Source: Saccharibacter floricola DSM 15669
Lineage (GTDB): Bacteria > Pseudomonadota > Alphaproteobacteria > Acetobacterales > Acetobacteraceae
NCBI RefSeq assembly: GCF_000378165.1
Contig: NZ_KB899334.1
Location: 124,001 to 188,000, forward strand
Reading direction: 5' to 3'
Length of the DNA: 64,000 bases
A program made the translations under genes and the position numbers. Under the pieces are notes generated by a model, which saw nothing but the letters and a program-made list of their open reading frames with translations, made no database searches and was not told where the DNA came from. This document shows, piece after piece, positions 9,422-17,847 of the stretch (position 1 is the first letter of the stretch; the number at the start of each line of letters is the position of its first letter).

Positions 9422-9805
9422 GTGATTTCTTCTTCTCCCTCCCATCGTTCTCGGTGGAAGGCCGCTCCTATTCTCATAGGAATACTTGCGGCGGTTATTT
9501 TGGTCTTTGGCCTTTATTTTGTCATATTAGGTGCAGAGCTCGCGTGGCTCGGTGGTTCTTGGTATTACGTGCTGTGCGGCATCCTCCTTACAGCTTCAGG
9601 TCTGCTCATGCTCCGTCAACAAGCACTTGGCGGTTGGCTTTACCTGCTTGCATGGTTTTTAACGATCCCTTGGACAATTTACGAAGTTGGATTCGATTTC
9701 TGGGGATGGCTCCCTCGCCTCTTAGGCCCCACTCTAATTGCCATCGCTGTCGCGTTCAGCCTTCTCACACTATCCCGTATCCAGAAAGAAGCACGCCATG
9801 CGTAA
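9422..9805 (+). CDS. sldB: SldB, membrane subunit of PQQ-dependent polyol dehydrogenase
   Basis: 127-residue integral membrane protein with about five hydrophobic helices, homologous to the N-terminal membrane domain of the PQQ glucose dehydrogenase. Key stretches are GGSWYYVLCGILL, GGWLYLLAWFLTIPW and TIYEVGFDFWGWLPR. In Gluconobacter the 126-residue SldB holds the catalytic SldA on the periplasmic face and passes electrons to ubiquinone. GTG 9422 is preferred because TGAGG lies six bases upstream and the length then matches SldB; GTG 9410 would add four residues and nearly abut the transcription start. It overlaps the sldA start by eight bases. The two-gene arrangement is the natural SldBA form, not a broken glucose dehydrogenase. 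Confidence 0.85.
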   Translation: MISSSPSHRSRWKAAPILIGILAAVILVFGLYFVILGAELAWLGGSWYYVLCGILLTASGLLMLRQQALGGWLYLLAWFLTIPWTIYEVGFDFWGWLPRLLGPTLIAIAVAFSLLTLSRIQKEARHA

Positions 9806-11990
9806 GAACTTTTTTCTTGCAACACTTCTTGCAAGCAGCGCATCCATCTCCCTTTCAGCTTTTGCACAAATCCCACCATCTTCTGAGCCTCCCGGCCTAG
9901 AGCAGCAAGACTCTTCTCATGACCAGCCTTACCATTCCCTGTATCCTCCACCGTTACCAACAACCCCCCAACCGTTAAGCGTCAACCCCGCTCATCTTCC
10001 CGATATCAGTGAAATACCTGCTGACCAACTACCAACAATGGCCCCACAACAAGGAGCACACCCCCAAGAAAACGACTGGCCTGTTTACGGGCATGACGAC
10101 CACCAAAGCCGGTTTTCACCTCTTAAACAAATTACACCTGAGAATGTCGCACAGCTGAAACGTACCTTCATCTATCATACGGGAAGTTTAGTGCCGAAGG
10201 GGAAAGCCAATAAATGGGCTCCCGAAACCACTCCAATTAAGGTTGGTTCCTCACTTTATTTATGCTCCGCTACCAATGATATGATGCGCGTTGACGCCAC
10301 CAATGGACAGGAAAAATGGCATTTTCATTCAGGCGAGAAATATGAAAGCATTCCGTACACAGCTGCCTGCAAAGGGGTAACCTATTTTACCTCCTCCCTC
10401 GTTCCTGAAGGCCAGCCCTGCCATAATCGTATTATGGAAGCGACACTTGATGAACGTTTGATTCAGGTTGATGCAGATACAGGGGCTCTCTGCCCAATGT
10501 TTGGCCATGACGGGCAAGTTAACCTCATGCAAGGCATCGGATGGTCTGTGCCCGGTTTTGTCGCCATGACGACACCACCTCCGGTGATCAATGGTGTTGC
10601 TGTCGTCAATCATGAGGTTCTTGATGGACAGCGGCGTTGGGCTCCTTCTGGTGTCATCCGCGGCTATGACGCCGAAAGCGGTAAATTCGTTTGGGCGTGG
10701 GATGTCAATAATCCTGACGATCACCACCAACCTGCACAAGACAAATTCTATAGCCGCGGCACACCCAACTCATGGGCCGCTATGACAGGCGATAATGAAC
10801 TTGGGCTCGTTTACGTTCCTACGGGGAATTCAGCCGTTGATTATTACAGCGCCTTACGCACTGATGCTGAAAATAAAGTCTCATCCTCCGTCGTTGCTCT
10901 TGATGTCAAAACGGGCTCCCCACGCTGGGTTTTTCAGACGGTTCACAAAGATGTATGGGACTATGACATTGGCTCCCAAGCAACGCTATTTGACGCTCAT
11001 GCACCAGATGGAAGCATCATTCCCGCTCTTATCATGCCAACAAAACGCGGTCAGACATTCATCTTAGACAGACGCACCGGTAAGCCTCTCCCCAACTTCC
11101 CTGTCGTTGAAAAAGCAGCTCCCTCGCCTGGTTTTGTGCCCGGTGATACGCGCGCGCCAACACAACCATGGTCTGTTGCTGTACCACGGCTTGGCTTCCC
11201 CAAACTCAGAGAAGCTGACATGTGGGGCATGTCGCCTCTGGATCAACTTTTCTGCCGTATTAAATTCCGTCGTGCCGCCTATACAGGTGAATTTACGCCT
11301 CCTCGTCTCGATAAACCATGGATCGAATATCCCGGTTATAATGGAGGAAGCGACTGGGGCAGTATGGCCTATGACCCTCAAACAGGCATTCTTCTTGCCA
11401 ATTGGAATAATCTCCCCATGTATGATGCGCTCGTCACACGCAGACAAGCAGATCATCTTGGCTTAGTATCTATCGACTCTCCGAGCTACAAACCCGGAGG
11501 TGGCGGTGCTGAAGGAAACGGAGCTCAAGCCGATACGCCCTACGGCATCATTGTTGCGCCATTCTGGAACCAATTTACTAAAATGATGTGCAACCAACCT
11601 CCTTACGGTATGATCACAGCAATTAATCTCAAAACACATTCTGTGCTATGGCAGCGGCCATTAGGAACAGCACGCGCTAATGGCCCTTGGGGCTTGCCAA
11701 CTGGCATGCCGTTTACCATTGGTACACCCAATAATGGTGGCCCAATCATTACCGCCGGTGGTGTCGCCTTTGTAGCCGCAACAACGGATAATCTTCTCCA
11801 TGCTATAGATATGAAATCCGGCAAAGAACTATGGCATGATGTTCTGCCCGGAGGCGGTCAAACGACCCCAATGACCTATGCTGTTAATGGACGCCAATAT
11901 GTTGCCGTCATGGCAGGAGGGCACCATTTCATGGGAACACCTATCTCTGATTCTCTTGTTGTTTATGCGCTCCCTGAAACCACTCATTAA
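9798..11990 (+). CDS. sldA: SldA, PQQ-dependent polyol (glycerol/sorbitol) dehydrogenase catalytic subunit
   Basis: 730-residue periplasmic quinoprotein with an eight-bladed propeller fold. A signal peptide occupies residues 1-26 (MRKNFFLATLLASS... SAFA). The propeller begins at WPVYGHDDHQSRFSPL; typical stretches are APETTPIKVG, YTAACKGVTYF, GQRRWAPSGVIRGYD, SRGTPNSWA, VHKDVWDYDIGSQ and a C-terminal GGHHFMGTPISDSLVVYALP. It oxidises polyols such as glycerol, sorbitol, gluconate or arabitol at the cell surface, with electrons going to ubiquinone through SldB. ATG 9798 lies within the end of sldB and directly precedes the signal peptide; the frame extends upstream to 9738 but only inside sldB. 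The family shares similarity with glucose dehydrogenase, but the separate small subunit favours SldA. Actual substrate preference is inference. Confidence 0.85.
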   Translation: MRKNFFLATLLASSASISLSAFAQIPPSSEPPGLEQQDSSHDQPYHSLYPPPLPTTPQPLSVNPAHLPDISEIPADQLPTMAPQQGAHPQENDWPVYGHDDHQSRFSPLKQITPENVAQLKRTFIYHTGSLVPKGKANKWAPETTPIKVGSSLYLCSATNDMMRVDATNGQEKWHFHSGEKYESIPYTAACKGVTYFTSSLVPEGQPCHNRIMEATLDERLIQVDADTGALCPMFGHDGQVNLMQGIGWSVPGFVAMTTPPPVINGVAVVNHEVLDGQRRWAPSGVIRGYDAESGKFVWAWDVNNPDDHHQPAQDKFYSRGTPNSWAAMTGDNELGLVYVPTGNSAVDYYSALRTDAENKVSSSVVALDVKTGSPRWVFQTVHKDVWDYDIGSQATLFDAHAPDGSIIPALIMPTKRGQTFILDRRTGKPLPNFPVVEKAAPSPGFVPGDTRAPTQPWSVAVPRLGFPKLREADMWGMSPLDQLFCRIKFRRAAYTGEFTPPRLDKPWIEYPGYNGGSDWGSMAYDPQTGILLANWNNLPMYDALVTRRQADHLGLVSIDSPSYKPGGGGAEGNGAQADTPYGIIVAPFWNQFTKMMCNQPPYGMITAINLKTHSVLWQRPLGTARANGPWGLPTGMPFTIGTPNNGGPIITAGGVAFVAATTDNLLHAIDMKSGKELWHDVLPGGGQTTPMTYAVNGRQYVAVMAGGHHFMGTPISDSLVVYALPETTH

Positions 11991-12018
11991 ATAAATTTAT
12001 TTTCCTAGTGTATCATTG

Positions 12019-12054
12019 CGGTGGAGAGGAGCTTTTCCTTTTCACCGTTTTTTT
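12019..12054 (+). terminator. Intrinsic terminator of sldBA
   Basis: A 12-bp stem (12019-12030 with 12036-12047, two G-U pairs) closes a five-base loop GCTTT and is followed by seven T (12048-12054). It lies 29 bases beyond the sldA stop and is a textbook Rho-independent terminator. Confidence 0.85.
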
Positions 12055-12154
12055 ATTTTGATTTAAAAATGAAAACATTCCATAACCTGTATTGTTCTCA
12101 ATAAAAAATAGGGCTAGCCTTTTCCCTGTAATAGACCACGGGGATACCCAAAAG

Positions 12155-13435
12155 ATGACGCATCAAAGTCCCGAACTCTCTCTTTCTGTATCTCTACCGA
12201 TCGTTCAATCGACTATCGGGCCTTCTGGATTTGATCAGCGACATCTCACATCTCAATATTCAACACTCGCTTTTGATCCAGGATTTTCTTCTACAGCGTC
12301 ATGCTGCAGCGGAATCACGTACATTGATGGGGAAAAGGGTGTTCTGCTCCACCGCGGGTATCCGATTGAAGAACTTGCATTAAAAGCAGATTTCACAGAA
12401 CTAACCTATCTTCTCCTTTTAGGACATCTCCCAACACGGCCTGAATATGTGTCTTTCTGCCATGAAATGGCTGAGCTTCGTATTCTCAATGAGCAAATCC
12501 GTAATTTCTTCAATGGGTTCCGTCGTGATACGCACCCAATGGCCATTTTATGTGGAACAGTAGCAGCGCTTTCGACATTTTATACAGACGAGCTTGATAC
12601 GAACAATCAAGATCACCGTGAATTCGCGGCCCGTCAGTTGATCGCAAAAGTGCCAACGATTGCCGCTTGGGCCTATAAATATACGGTTGGTGAACCCTTT
12701 ATATATCCAGAAGAAGAGCTCTCTTTTTCGGAAAATATCCTACATATGCTCTTTGCACGTCCTGGGCGCCGCTATAGTGTTAACCCCGTTCTCGCGCGAG
12801 CAATCGATCGCATCCTCATGCTCCATGCCGACCATGAGCAGAATGCATCAACTACTGCTGTGCGTTTAGTTGGCTCCACGGGCGCCAACCCATTCGCCTG
12901 TGTTTCCGCTGGGATTGCCGCCCTATGGGGGCCAGCCCATGGTGGCGCTAATGAGGCCGCCCTTGATATGTTCCACCAGATTGGATCCAAAGAAAATATC
13001 CCAGCCTTCCTCGCTAAGGTGAAAGACAAAACATCAGGCATTCGCCTTATGGGGTTTGGACACCGTATTTACCGCAACGTGGATCCTCGCTCTAAGTTGC
13101 TCCGGACAAGCTTTCATGAGGTAATTGAAACTCTGGGTTTAGAACGTGACCCTCTGCTTGATCTCGCCATAGAACTAGAGCGTATCGCTACGGAAGATGA
13201 GTATTTTATCAAAAGAAAGCTTTATCCGAATGTCGACTTCTATTCTGGCCTCATCTTAAAGGCCTTGGGCATCCCGACATCTATGTTCACGGCCCTATTT
13301 GCTATCGCTCGAACGACCGGTTGGGTGAGTCAATGGCTTGAGATGACAAAAAACCCCAACGGCCGAATCATGCGCCCGCGCCAAATCTACACGGGCGAAG
13401 CACCACGCTCCGTCCCTTCTATGGACGAACGGTAA
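12155..13435 (+). CDS. gltA: Citrate synthase
   Basis: 426-residue hexameric-type citrate synthase, condensing oxaloacetate with acetyl-CoA in the TCA cycle. The active-site residues are seen in context: His in [11 protein letters not shown] (~262), His in [13 protein letters not shown] (~304) and Asp in NVDFYSG (~360). The N-terminal β-rich segment ([22 protein letters not shown]) is typical of the Gram-negative form. In acetic acid bacteria this enzyme (aarA in Acetobacter) also supports acetate tolerance; whether it does so here is inference. ATG 12155 was chosen because the conserved protein begins there; the frame extends upstream to 12092 without family similarity. It converges on a small minus-strand gene at 13466. 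Confidence 0.96.
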   Translation: MTHQSPELSLSVSLPIVQSTIGPSGFDQRHLTSQYSTLAFDPGFSSTASCCSGITYIDGEKGVLLHRGYPIEELALKADFTELTYLLLLGHLPTRPEYVSFCHEMAELRILNEQIRNFFNGFRRDTHPMAILCGTVAALSTFYTDELDTNNQDHREFAARQLIAKVPTIAAWAYKYTVGEPFIYPEEELSFSENILHMLFARPGRRYSVNPVLARAIDRILMLHADHEQNASTTAVRLVGSTGANPFACVSAGIAALWGPAHGGANEAALDMFHQIGSKENIPAFLAKVKDKTSGIRLMGFGHRIYRNVDPRSKLLRTSFHEVIETLGLERDPLLDLAIELERIATEDEYFIKRKLYPNVDFYSGLILKALGIPTSMFTALFAIARTTGWVSQWLEMTKNPNGRIMRPRQIYTGEAPRSVPSMDER

Positions 13436-13453
13436 AACAATATTCTACGTCGT

Positions 13454-13479
13454 GCTGTAACTGCTTTAACAGTTGCAGC
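13454..13479. terminator. Inverted repeat between convergent gltA and a small gene
   Basis: GCTGTAACTG (13454-13463) pairs with CAGTTGCAGC (13470-13479), 10 bp with one wobble and a six-base loop. It covers the stop of the minus-strand gene and follows gltA by 18 bases. No long T-tract on either side, so it may be a bidirectional hairpin terminator or an mRNA-end stabiliser. Confidence 0.45.
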
Positions 13480-13702
13480 CCCGGGTCGCACCACGATCAC
13501 GACGCACAATGTGGTGGTCAATCCACTCAGACACGAGAAGCCGTGCTTCTGGAATGGACGATTCAGGGTGATGGATACGATAGAGTGTCGTACAGGCTGA
13601 GAAGATCTGCATCTCGCTTTGCCCCATACCATGAAGCTCCTGATACGCCGTAACAACAGCACGTTCGCATTTGCGACCGATATGGCTAATTTCGAGTTCC
13701 AT
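13466..13702 (-). CDS. Small conserved-looking protein of unknown function
   Basis: 78-residue protein I do not recognise. It is mostly helical in appearance, with HIGRKCERAVVTAYQELHGMGQ at the start and a positively charged, cysteine-containing tail (RRDRGATRGCNC). It has no signal peptide or membrane segment. Reasons to believe it is real: an ATG preceded by AAGG at good spacing, balanced amino-acid composition, and a position filling the only space between gltA and pyrE. It is convergent with gltA and divergent from pyrE. It could be a small regulator or adaptor; no function is proposed. Confidence 0.6.
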   Translation of the reverse strand: MELEISHIGRKCERAVVTAYQELHGMGQSEMQIFSACTTLYRIHHPESSIPEARLLVSEWIDHHIVRRDRGATRGCNC

Positions 13703-13760
13703 CTCTGAGCCTTACTCTCTCAGGTTAACTGGGTATCTCACAAAAGCTGTGAGCTAGGGC

Positions 13761-13793
13761 GTTCCACCATATAGAAAAACTTATAACTGGAAC
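13761..13793. promoter_or_regulatory. Inverted repeat upstream of pyrE
   Basis: GTTCCA (13761-13766) and TGGAAC (13788-13793) form a 6-bp inverted repeat with a 21-base AT-rich centre containing TATAGA and TATAAC, which resemble -10 elements. It lies in the ~200-bp divergent gap between the small gene and pyrE and could be an operator over a promoter. This is a weak, sequence-only suggestion. Confidence 0.25.
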
Positions 13794-13899
13794 AAGGTTT
13801 TCTTTAACAGAAAGAGACGATGAAACCATCTTTTCTCTACCCCTCTTGCTTTGTAACCGTTAGATGTCTCAAAAGGAACCTCTTTATTTGGAGAAGATA

Positions 13900-14640
13900 A
13901 TGACCGCACCTGGCACCTCCTCTCATAGCGGCCGCCACACACAGTGGGACCGCGATGCCGCCTTAACAACAGCTCGCATTCTTCTGGAAATTAAAGCTAT
14001 TAATTTCCGCCCAGATGAGCCCTACACGCTCACTTCTGGATGGAAGTCGCCCGTCTATATTGATTGTCGGAAAATTATCTTCTTCCCCCGCGCACGCGCC
14101 AAGCTGATGGAGCTTGCTGTCGAAAAAATTGGGCGCCATATCGGCTATGAAAGCATTGATGCCGTGGTCGGTGGGGAAACGGCTGGTATTCCCTTCGCAG
14201 CATGGATTGCTGACCGTCTCATGACCCCTATGGCTTATGTGCGGAAAAAACCTAAAGGGTTTGGACGGAACGCACAGATTGAAGGGGATGTGCCAGAAAA
14301 TATGCGCACCCTCCTTGTGGAAGATCTCACAACAGATGGTGCGTCTAAAATCCGTTTTGCCAATGCTCTCCGCCAGGCCGGTGCCATTGTAGATCATACC
14401 TTCGTCGTCTTCTATTATGGGGTGTTCCCGGGGGCGCAAAAAACTCTCTCGGATATGGGAATTTCCCTACACTCCCTTTGCACATGGTGGGACGTCTTAG
14501 AGGCATGCGCCAATGGTCAGTATTTCTCAGACCAAGACAGCGCTGAAGTACGCCGCTTTTTGGAAGACCCATGCGGCTGGTCACGCGCCCATGGTGGGGT
14601 CGGTAGCGCTGAAGAAGCTCTCGCTTTTAAAAAGAGCTGA
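13900..14640 (+). CDS. pyrE: Orotate phosphoribosyltransferase
   Basis: 246-residue type I phosphoribosyltransferase that joins orotate to PRPP to give OMP in UMP synthesis. Seen: the substrate hood segment YTLTSGWKSPVYIDCRK, VVGGETAGIPFAAW, the lysine-rich RKKPKGFGRNAQIEG flexible loop, and the PRPP motif LLVEDLTTDGASK near residue 137. ATG 13900 is chosen because GGAGAA lies at 13890-13895 with good spacing; an in-frame ATG at 13864 has no ribosome site. The C-terminus is about 30 residues longer than in E. coli PyrE. It is followed after 27 bases by murI on the same strand. Confidence 0.95.
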   Translation: MTAPGTSSHSGRHTQWDRDAALTTARILLEIKAINFRPDEPYTLTSGWKSPVYIDCRKIIFFPRARAKLMELAVEKIGRHIGYESIDAVVGGETAGIPFAAWIADRLMTPMAYVRKKPKGFGRNAQIEGDVPENMRTLLVEDLTTDGASKIRFANALRQAGAIVDHTFVVFYYGVFPGAQKTLSDMGISLHSLCTWWDVLEACANGQYFSDQDSAEVRRFLEDPCGWSRAHGGVGSAEEALAFKKS

Positions 14641-14667
14641 TTCGTCCCTCTAATCACGAAGGCCCCC

Positions 14668-15513
14668 ATGCTCAACCAAAACCCACATATTCTCGTCTTT
14701 GATTCTGGCATTGGGGGCATGGGGGTCGTTCAAGCGTTGCGCAGCCTCGCTCCCTCTGTGCACGTAGACTATCTAGCTGATACAGCGCTGTTCCCCTATG
14801 GAGAGCAGCCTGATGCTCCTCTGACAGAACGCATTGTCATGCTCCTCAAAGAGGTGTGCCAGAAGCTTTCTCCTGATTTACTCATCATCGCCTGCAATAC
14901 AGCAAGCACGCTTGCTTTGCCGGCTGTTAGAGCGGCACTTAACCTTCCTGTTGTCGGCTGTGTTCCACCCATTCGTTGGGCTGGCCGGGTCTCTGTCAGT
15001 CGCACAATCGGCCTTCTCGTCACCAAGGCCACAGCCCGCAGACCTTATCTGCATGATCTCCATCATCGCTTTGCTGCTGATTGCCGCCTTATCGTTCACG
15101 GGTCTGCTCATCTTGCTCAACTGGCAGAGCAGGCATTTCGAGGCGAAACGCCTTCCTCAGAAGACGTTGCCTTTGAGCTGACGCAACTTTTCTCTCAAGA
15201 AGGCGGGGAAAAGATCGATACAATCGGGCTAGGATGCACGCATTATACCTTTCTCATGCCCATCTTCCGTCGCCTTAATGCAGCGGCCTCCATCATGTGG
15301 CTAGACCCGGCACCTGCCGTCGCTCAACATGCACTCTCTCTTCTTTCGGAGAATTTTGAGCTCATAAGCCAGCCGCCCCAACACACGGCTCCCCAGCGTT
15401 GCTTTGTCACCGCCTTCCCAGAGGGGAATGACAGCTTAACGCAACATATTAAATGGTTAGGTTTTGCTGACTGTGTGCTTTTCCCTTTCTCAGAAAAAGC
15501 ACGAGCCTTTTAG
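14668..15513 (+). CDS. murI: Glutamate racemase
   Basis: 281-residue cofactor-independent racemase making D-glutamate for peptidoglycan. The opening VFDSGIGGMGVVQAL is the family signature, and the two catalytic cysteines are C76 (IIACNTAS) and C190 (GLGCTHYTFL). The ATG at 14668 follows GAAGG-like sequence and fits the conserved start. Its stop codon overlaps, tail to tail, the stop of the polyprenyl synthase gene on the other strand (TTAG, 15510-15513). It probably shares a transcript with pyrE. Confidence 0.95.
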   Translation: MLNQNPHILVFDSGIGGMGVVQALRSLAPSVHVDYLADTALFPYGEQPDAPLTERIVMLLKEVCQKLSPDLLIIACNTASTLALPAVRAALNLPVVGCVPPIRWAGRVSVSRTIGLLVTKATARRPYLHDLHHRFAADCRLIVHGSAHLAQLAEQAFRGETPSSEDVAFELTQLFSQEGGEKIDTIGLGCTHYTFLMPIFRRLNAAASIMWLDPAPAVAQHALSLLSENFELISQPPQHTAPQRCFVTAFPEGNDSLTQHIKWLGFADCVLFPFSEKARAF

Positions 15514-16568
15514 TTAACGCGGTTCACTGTGTAGAGAACAGTCTTCACCAAAAGTGCTTTTAGTTCACTGTCTGGAAAAACTTCCAATGCTTCAGCTGCC
15601 TTGTGCGCATAACGCTCTGCTCGCTTCAACGTCGTCTTAATCGCATCTGTCCGAGCGATAATGTCTAAAGCCCGCGGCAAGTCAGCATCAGTCTGCTCGT
15701 TGTCTTCTATGACGCGTTTCCAAAAAACACGCTCTTCCTCAGTTCCCGCATCATAGGCGGCTAAAACGGGCAGGGTAATTTTACCCTCGCGCAGATCATC
15801 ACCGATCGTTTTACCAAGCACTTGCTGATCGGCTGCATAGTCTAACGCATCATCAACAAGCTGGAAGGCCATACCGAGATTGGTTCCGTAAGCTTCCAGA
15901 GCTAATTCTTCCTTCTCGGACTGTTCAGCGACCACAGCGCCGACGCGACAGGCAGCGGCAAACAGAGCTGCTGTCTTCCCGTGAATAACCTCCAAATACC
16001 GTTCAATAGGGGTTGAGAGATCATTCTGGGTCGACATCTGTAACACTTCACCCTCAGCGATCGTTGCCGATGCCTCAGACAAAATAGCCATGACTTTAAG
16101 TGAACCATCTGCCGTCATAAGCTGGAACGAACGTGCAAAAAGGAAGTCCCCAACCAGCACGGAAGATTTATTCCCAAACAACGCATTAGCCGACGCCATG
16201 CCACGCCTTAGCGTGCTCTCATCCACGACGTCATCATGGAGCAGTGTCGCCGTATGGATAAATTCAACACAGGCTGCCAAACCGACATGGCGCTGTTGCT
16301 CTGCACTTGGTTGATAACCGCACAAGCGAGCCGAGGCGAGCGTCAATAATGGGCGCAGGCGTTTCCCCCCTGCTGCAACAAGATGCGCTCCTAATTGCGG
16401 GATAAGTGGAACCGAGCTTTGCATTCTATCAATGATAGCCTGATTACACGCTCGCATATCATCAGCCAGATAGGCTGACAAAACCTTCAAAGCATCCTCT
16501 TCCCTTACATTTTCACGACTGACGGTAGAATGACGCGTAGCAAGGGGATCTGACGAGGAAGAAACCAA
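15510..16568 (-). CDS. All-trans polyprenyl diphosphate synthase (octa/decaprenyl)
   Basis: 352-residue long-chain trans-prenyl diphosphate synthase, which makes the ubiquinone side chain from FPP and IPP. The first aspartate-rich motif DDVVDES is near residue 112 and the second, DDALDY, near 239; GGKRLRPLL binds IPP. The product length (C50 in most acetic acid bacteria) cannot be read from the sequence, so IspB and DdsA are both possible names. The start is a TTG at 16568 with GGAG about ten bases upstream; no in-frame ATG keeps the conserved N-terminus. The product would be used by UbiA (32.1 kb). A 202-bp gap with a strong hairpin separates it from nrdB upstream. Confidence 0.92.
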   Translation of the reverse strand: MVSSSSDPLATRHSTVSRENVREEDALKVLSAYLADDMRACNQAIIDRMQSSVPLIPQLGAHLVAAGGKRLRPLLTLASARLCGYQPSAEQQRHVGLAACVEFIHTATLLHDDVVDESTLRRGMASANALFGNKSSVLVGDFLFARSFQLMTADGSLKVMAILSEASATIAEGEVLQMSTQNDLSTPIERYLEVIHGKTAALFAAACRVGAVVAEQSEKEELALEAYGTNLGMAFQLVDDALDYAADQQVLGKTIGDDLREGKITLPVLAAYDAGTEEERVFWKRVIEDNEQTDADLPRALDIIARTDAIKTTLKRAERYAHKAAEALEVFPDSELKALLVKTVLYTVNRVN

Positions 16569-16624
16569 GGCTCACAACTCCACTCCCTAACCCCTACGAT
16601 AAGGGTATCAGGGCACATACAAGG

Positions 16625-16665
16625 AGCCGTCCCATGTCTTTGAAGGAGCAAAGACACCAGACGGC
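16625..16665. promoter_or_regulatory. Long interrupted hairpin in the nrdB to polyprenyl-synthase gap
   Basis: An outer stem GCCGTC (16625-16630) / GACGGC (16660-16665) and an inner perfect 8-bp stem TGTCTTTG (16635-16642) / CAAAGACA (16649-16656) are separated by a symmetric three-base internal loop. The apical loop is AAGGAG on the plus strand and CTCCTT on the minus strand. No clear T-tract follows in the direction of nrdB transcription. It may be a terminator, a leader element of the prenyl synthase mRNA, or part of a small RNA with an anti-Shine-Dalgarno loop. Confidence 0.45.
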
Positions 16666-16770
16666 CGTTTTAACAAAGACTTACGCCTACCATATGAGCA
16701 GACGAACAGACGGGGTCAAGATCATAGCTCTTATTCCCCGCTCTATTCGTGCGATTTTACCACCAAAACG

Positions 16771-17796
16771 TTAGTTGAAAACATCACTTTCAAACGCTTC
16801 TTCCCAGCTTCCTTGTGTTGATGCACGTGAATATTCTGTTGCACGATTTTCAAAGAAATTCGTATGCTCAACAGCATTCAGCATATCATCAACCCATGGA
16901 AGCGGATTCTTATCAATACCATAGATTGGATCCAACCCGAGCTGTGTCAGACGTCGGTCTGCAATAAAGCGGATATAACGCTCAACTAATGTGGGATCCA
17001 ACCCTTCTACCGGCCCCATTTCAAAAGCCAACTCAATGAAAGCATCTTCATGCTTGACGGTCTGGCGACAAATTTCAACAAGCTCATCACGGAAATCCTG
17101 CGTCCAGAGTTCAGGATTCTCGCGAATAAAGGTTCTGAAGAGCCGTATCATGGACAGGCAATGCAATGTTTCATCTCGCACAGACCATGAGACAATCTGC
17201 CCCATTCCCTTGAGCTTATTAAAGCGTGGGAAGTTCAGCAGAATGGCGAAAGATGCAAAGAGCTGCAGCCCTTCCATGAAAGCCCCAAAGGCCGCCATGG
17301 TCTTCGCAATGTCGCGCTTACTGTTAATGTTGAAGGATTGCATGAAATCATACTTATCCTTCATTTCCTTATATTTTAGGAAAGCAGAATACTCAGTTTC
17401 TGGAATACCAATTGTATCCAAGAGATGTGAATAAGCTGCGATATGAATGGTTTCAATGTTGGAAAAACATGAAAGCATCATCAATACTTCAGTCGGTTTA
17501 AACACCTGACTGTAATATTTCATATACGCAGAGTTCACTTCCACATCAGCTTGAGTGAAGAAGCGGAAAATCTGCGTTACCAGATTACGTTCTACATCAC
17601 TCAGCGTACGATGCCAGTCCTTAACGTCCTCAGCCATAGGGACTTCTTCGGGAAGCCAATGCAAACGCTGCTGCGTCAACCATGCATCATAAGCCCAAGG
17701 GTAACGAAATGGCTTATAAACGGGGTTTTCAACAAGCAAATTCGCTTCGACTTCTGATTCTGGTGCAGACGGAAGAGGTGCTTGATCTACCATCAT
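16771..17796 (-). CDS. nrdB: Ribonucleotide reductase class Ia, beta (R2) subunit
   Basis: 341-residue ferritin-like radical-generating subunit of aerobic ribonucleotide reductase. Diiron ligands are D84, E115, H118 and E175, E209, H212, and the radical tyrosine is Y122 in IETIHIAAYSHL; the first set has the same numbering as E. coli R2. The C-terminal tail ESDVFN should dock to NrdA. ATG 17796 (or the adjacent ATG 17793) is preceded by AAGGAA. nrdB follows nrdA by 51 bases and is presumably co-transcribed, so it would share its NrdR control. There is no ATP-cone on this subunit. Confidence 0.96.
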   Translation of the reverse strand: MMVDQAPLPSAPESEVEANLLVENPVYKPFRYPWAYDAWLTQQRLHWLPEEVPMAEDVKDWHRTLSDVERNLVTQIFRFFTQADVEVNSAYMKYYSQVFKPTEVLMMLSCFSNIETIHIAAYSHLLDTIGIPETEYSAFLKYKEMKDKYDFMQSFNINSKRDIAKTMAAFGAFMEGLQLFASFAILLNFPRFNKLKGMGQIVSWSVRDETLHCLSMIRLFRTFIRENPELWTQDFRDELVEICRQTVKHEDAFIELAFEMGPVEGLDPTLVERYIRFIADRRLTQLGLDPIYGIDKNPLPWVDDMLNAVEHTNFFENRATEYSRASTQGSWEEAFESDVFN

Positions 17797-17847
17797 TTAG
17801 TTCCTTCGCATTCCTATAACTAACACTTATCGCTTACCAAGACCGCC

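Noticed and set aside
9422-11990. A glucose dehydrogenase split by a frameshift
   Set aside because: The small gene has its own ribosome site and family length, and the large one begins with a clear signal peptide, which is the normal SldB/SldA form.
14834-15181. Open frame of 115 codons inside murI
   Set aside because: It is out of frame with conserved MurI residues and lacks a ribosome site.
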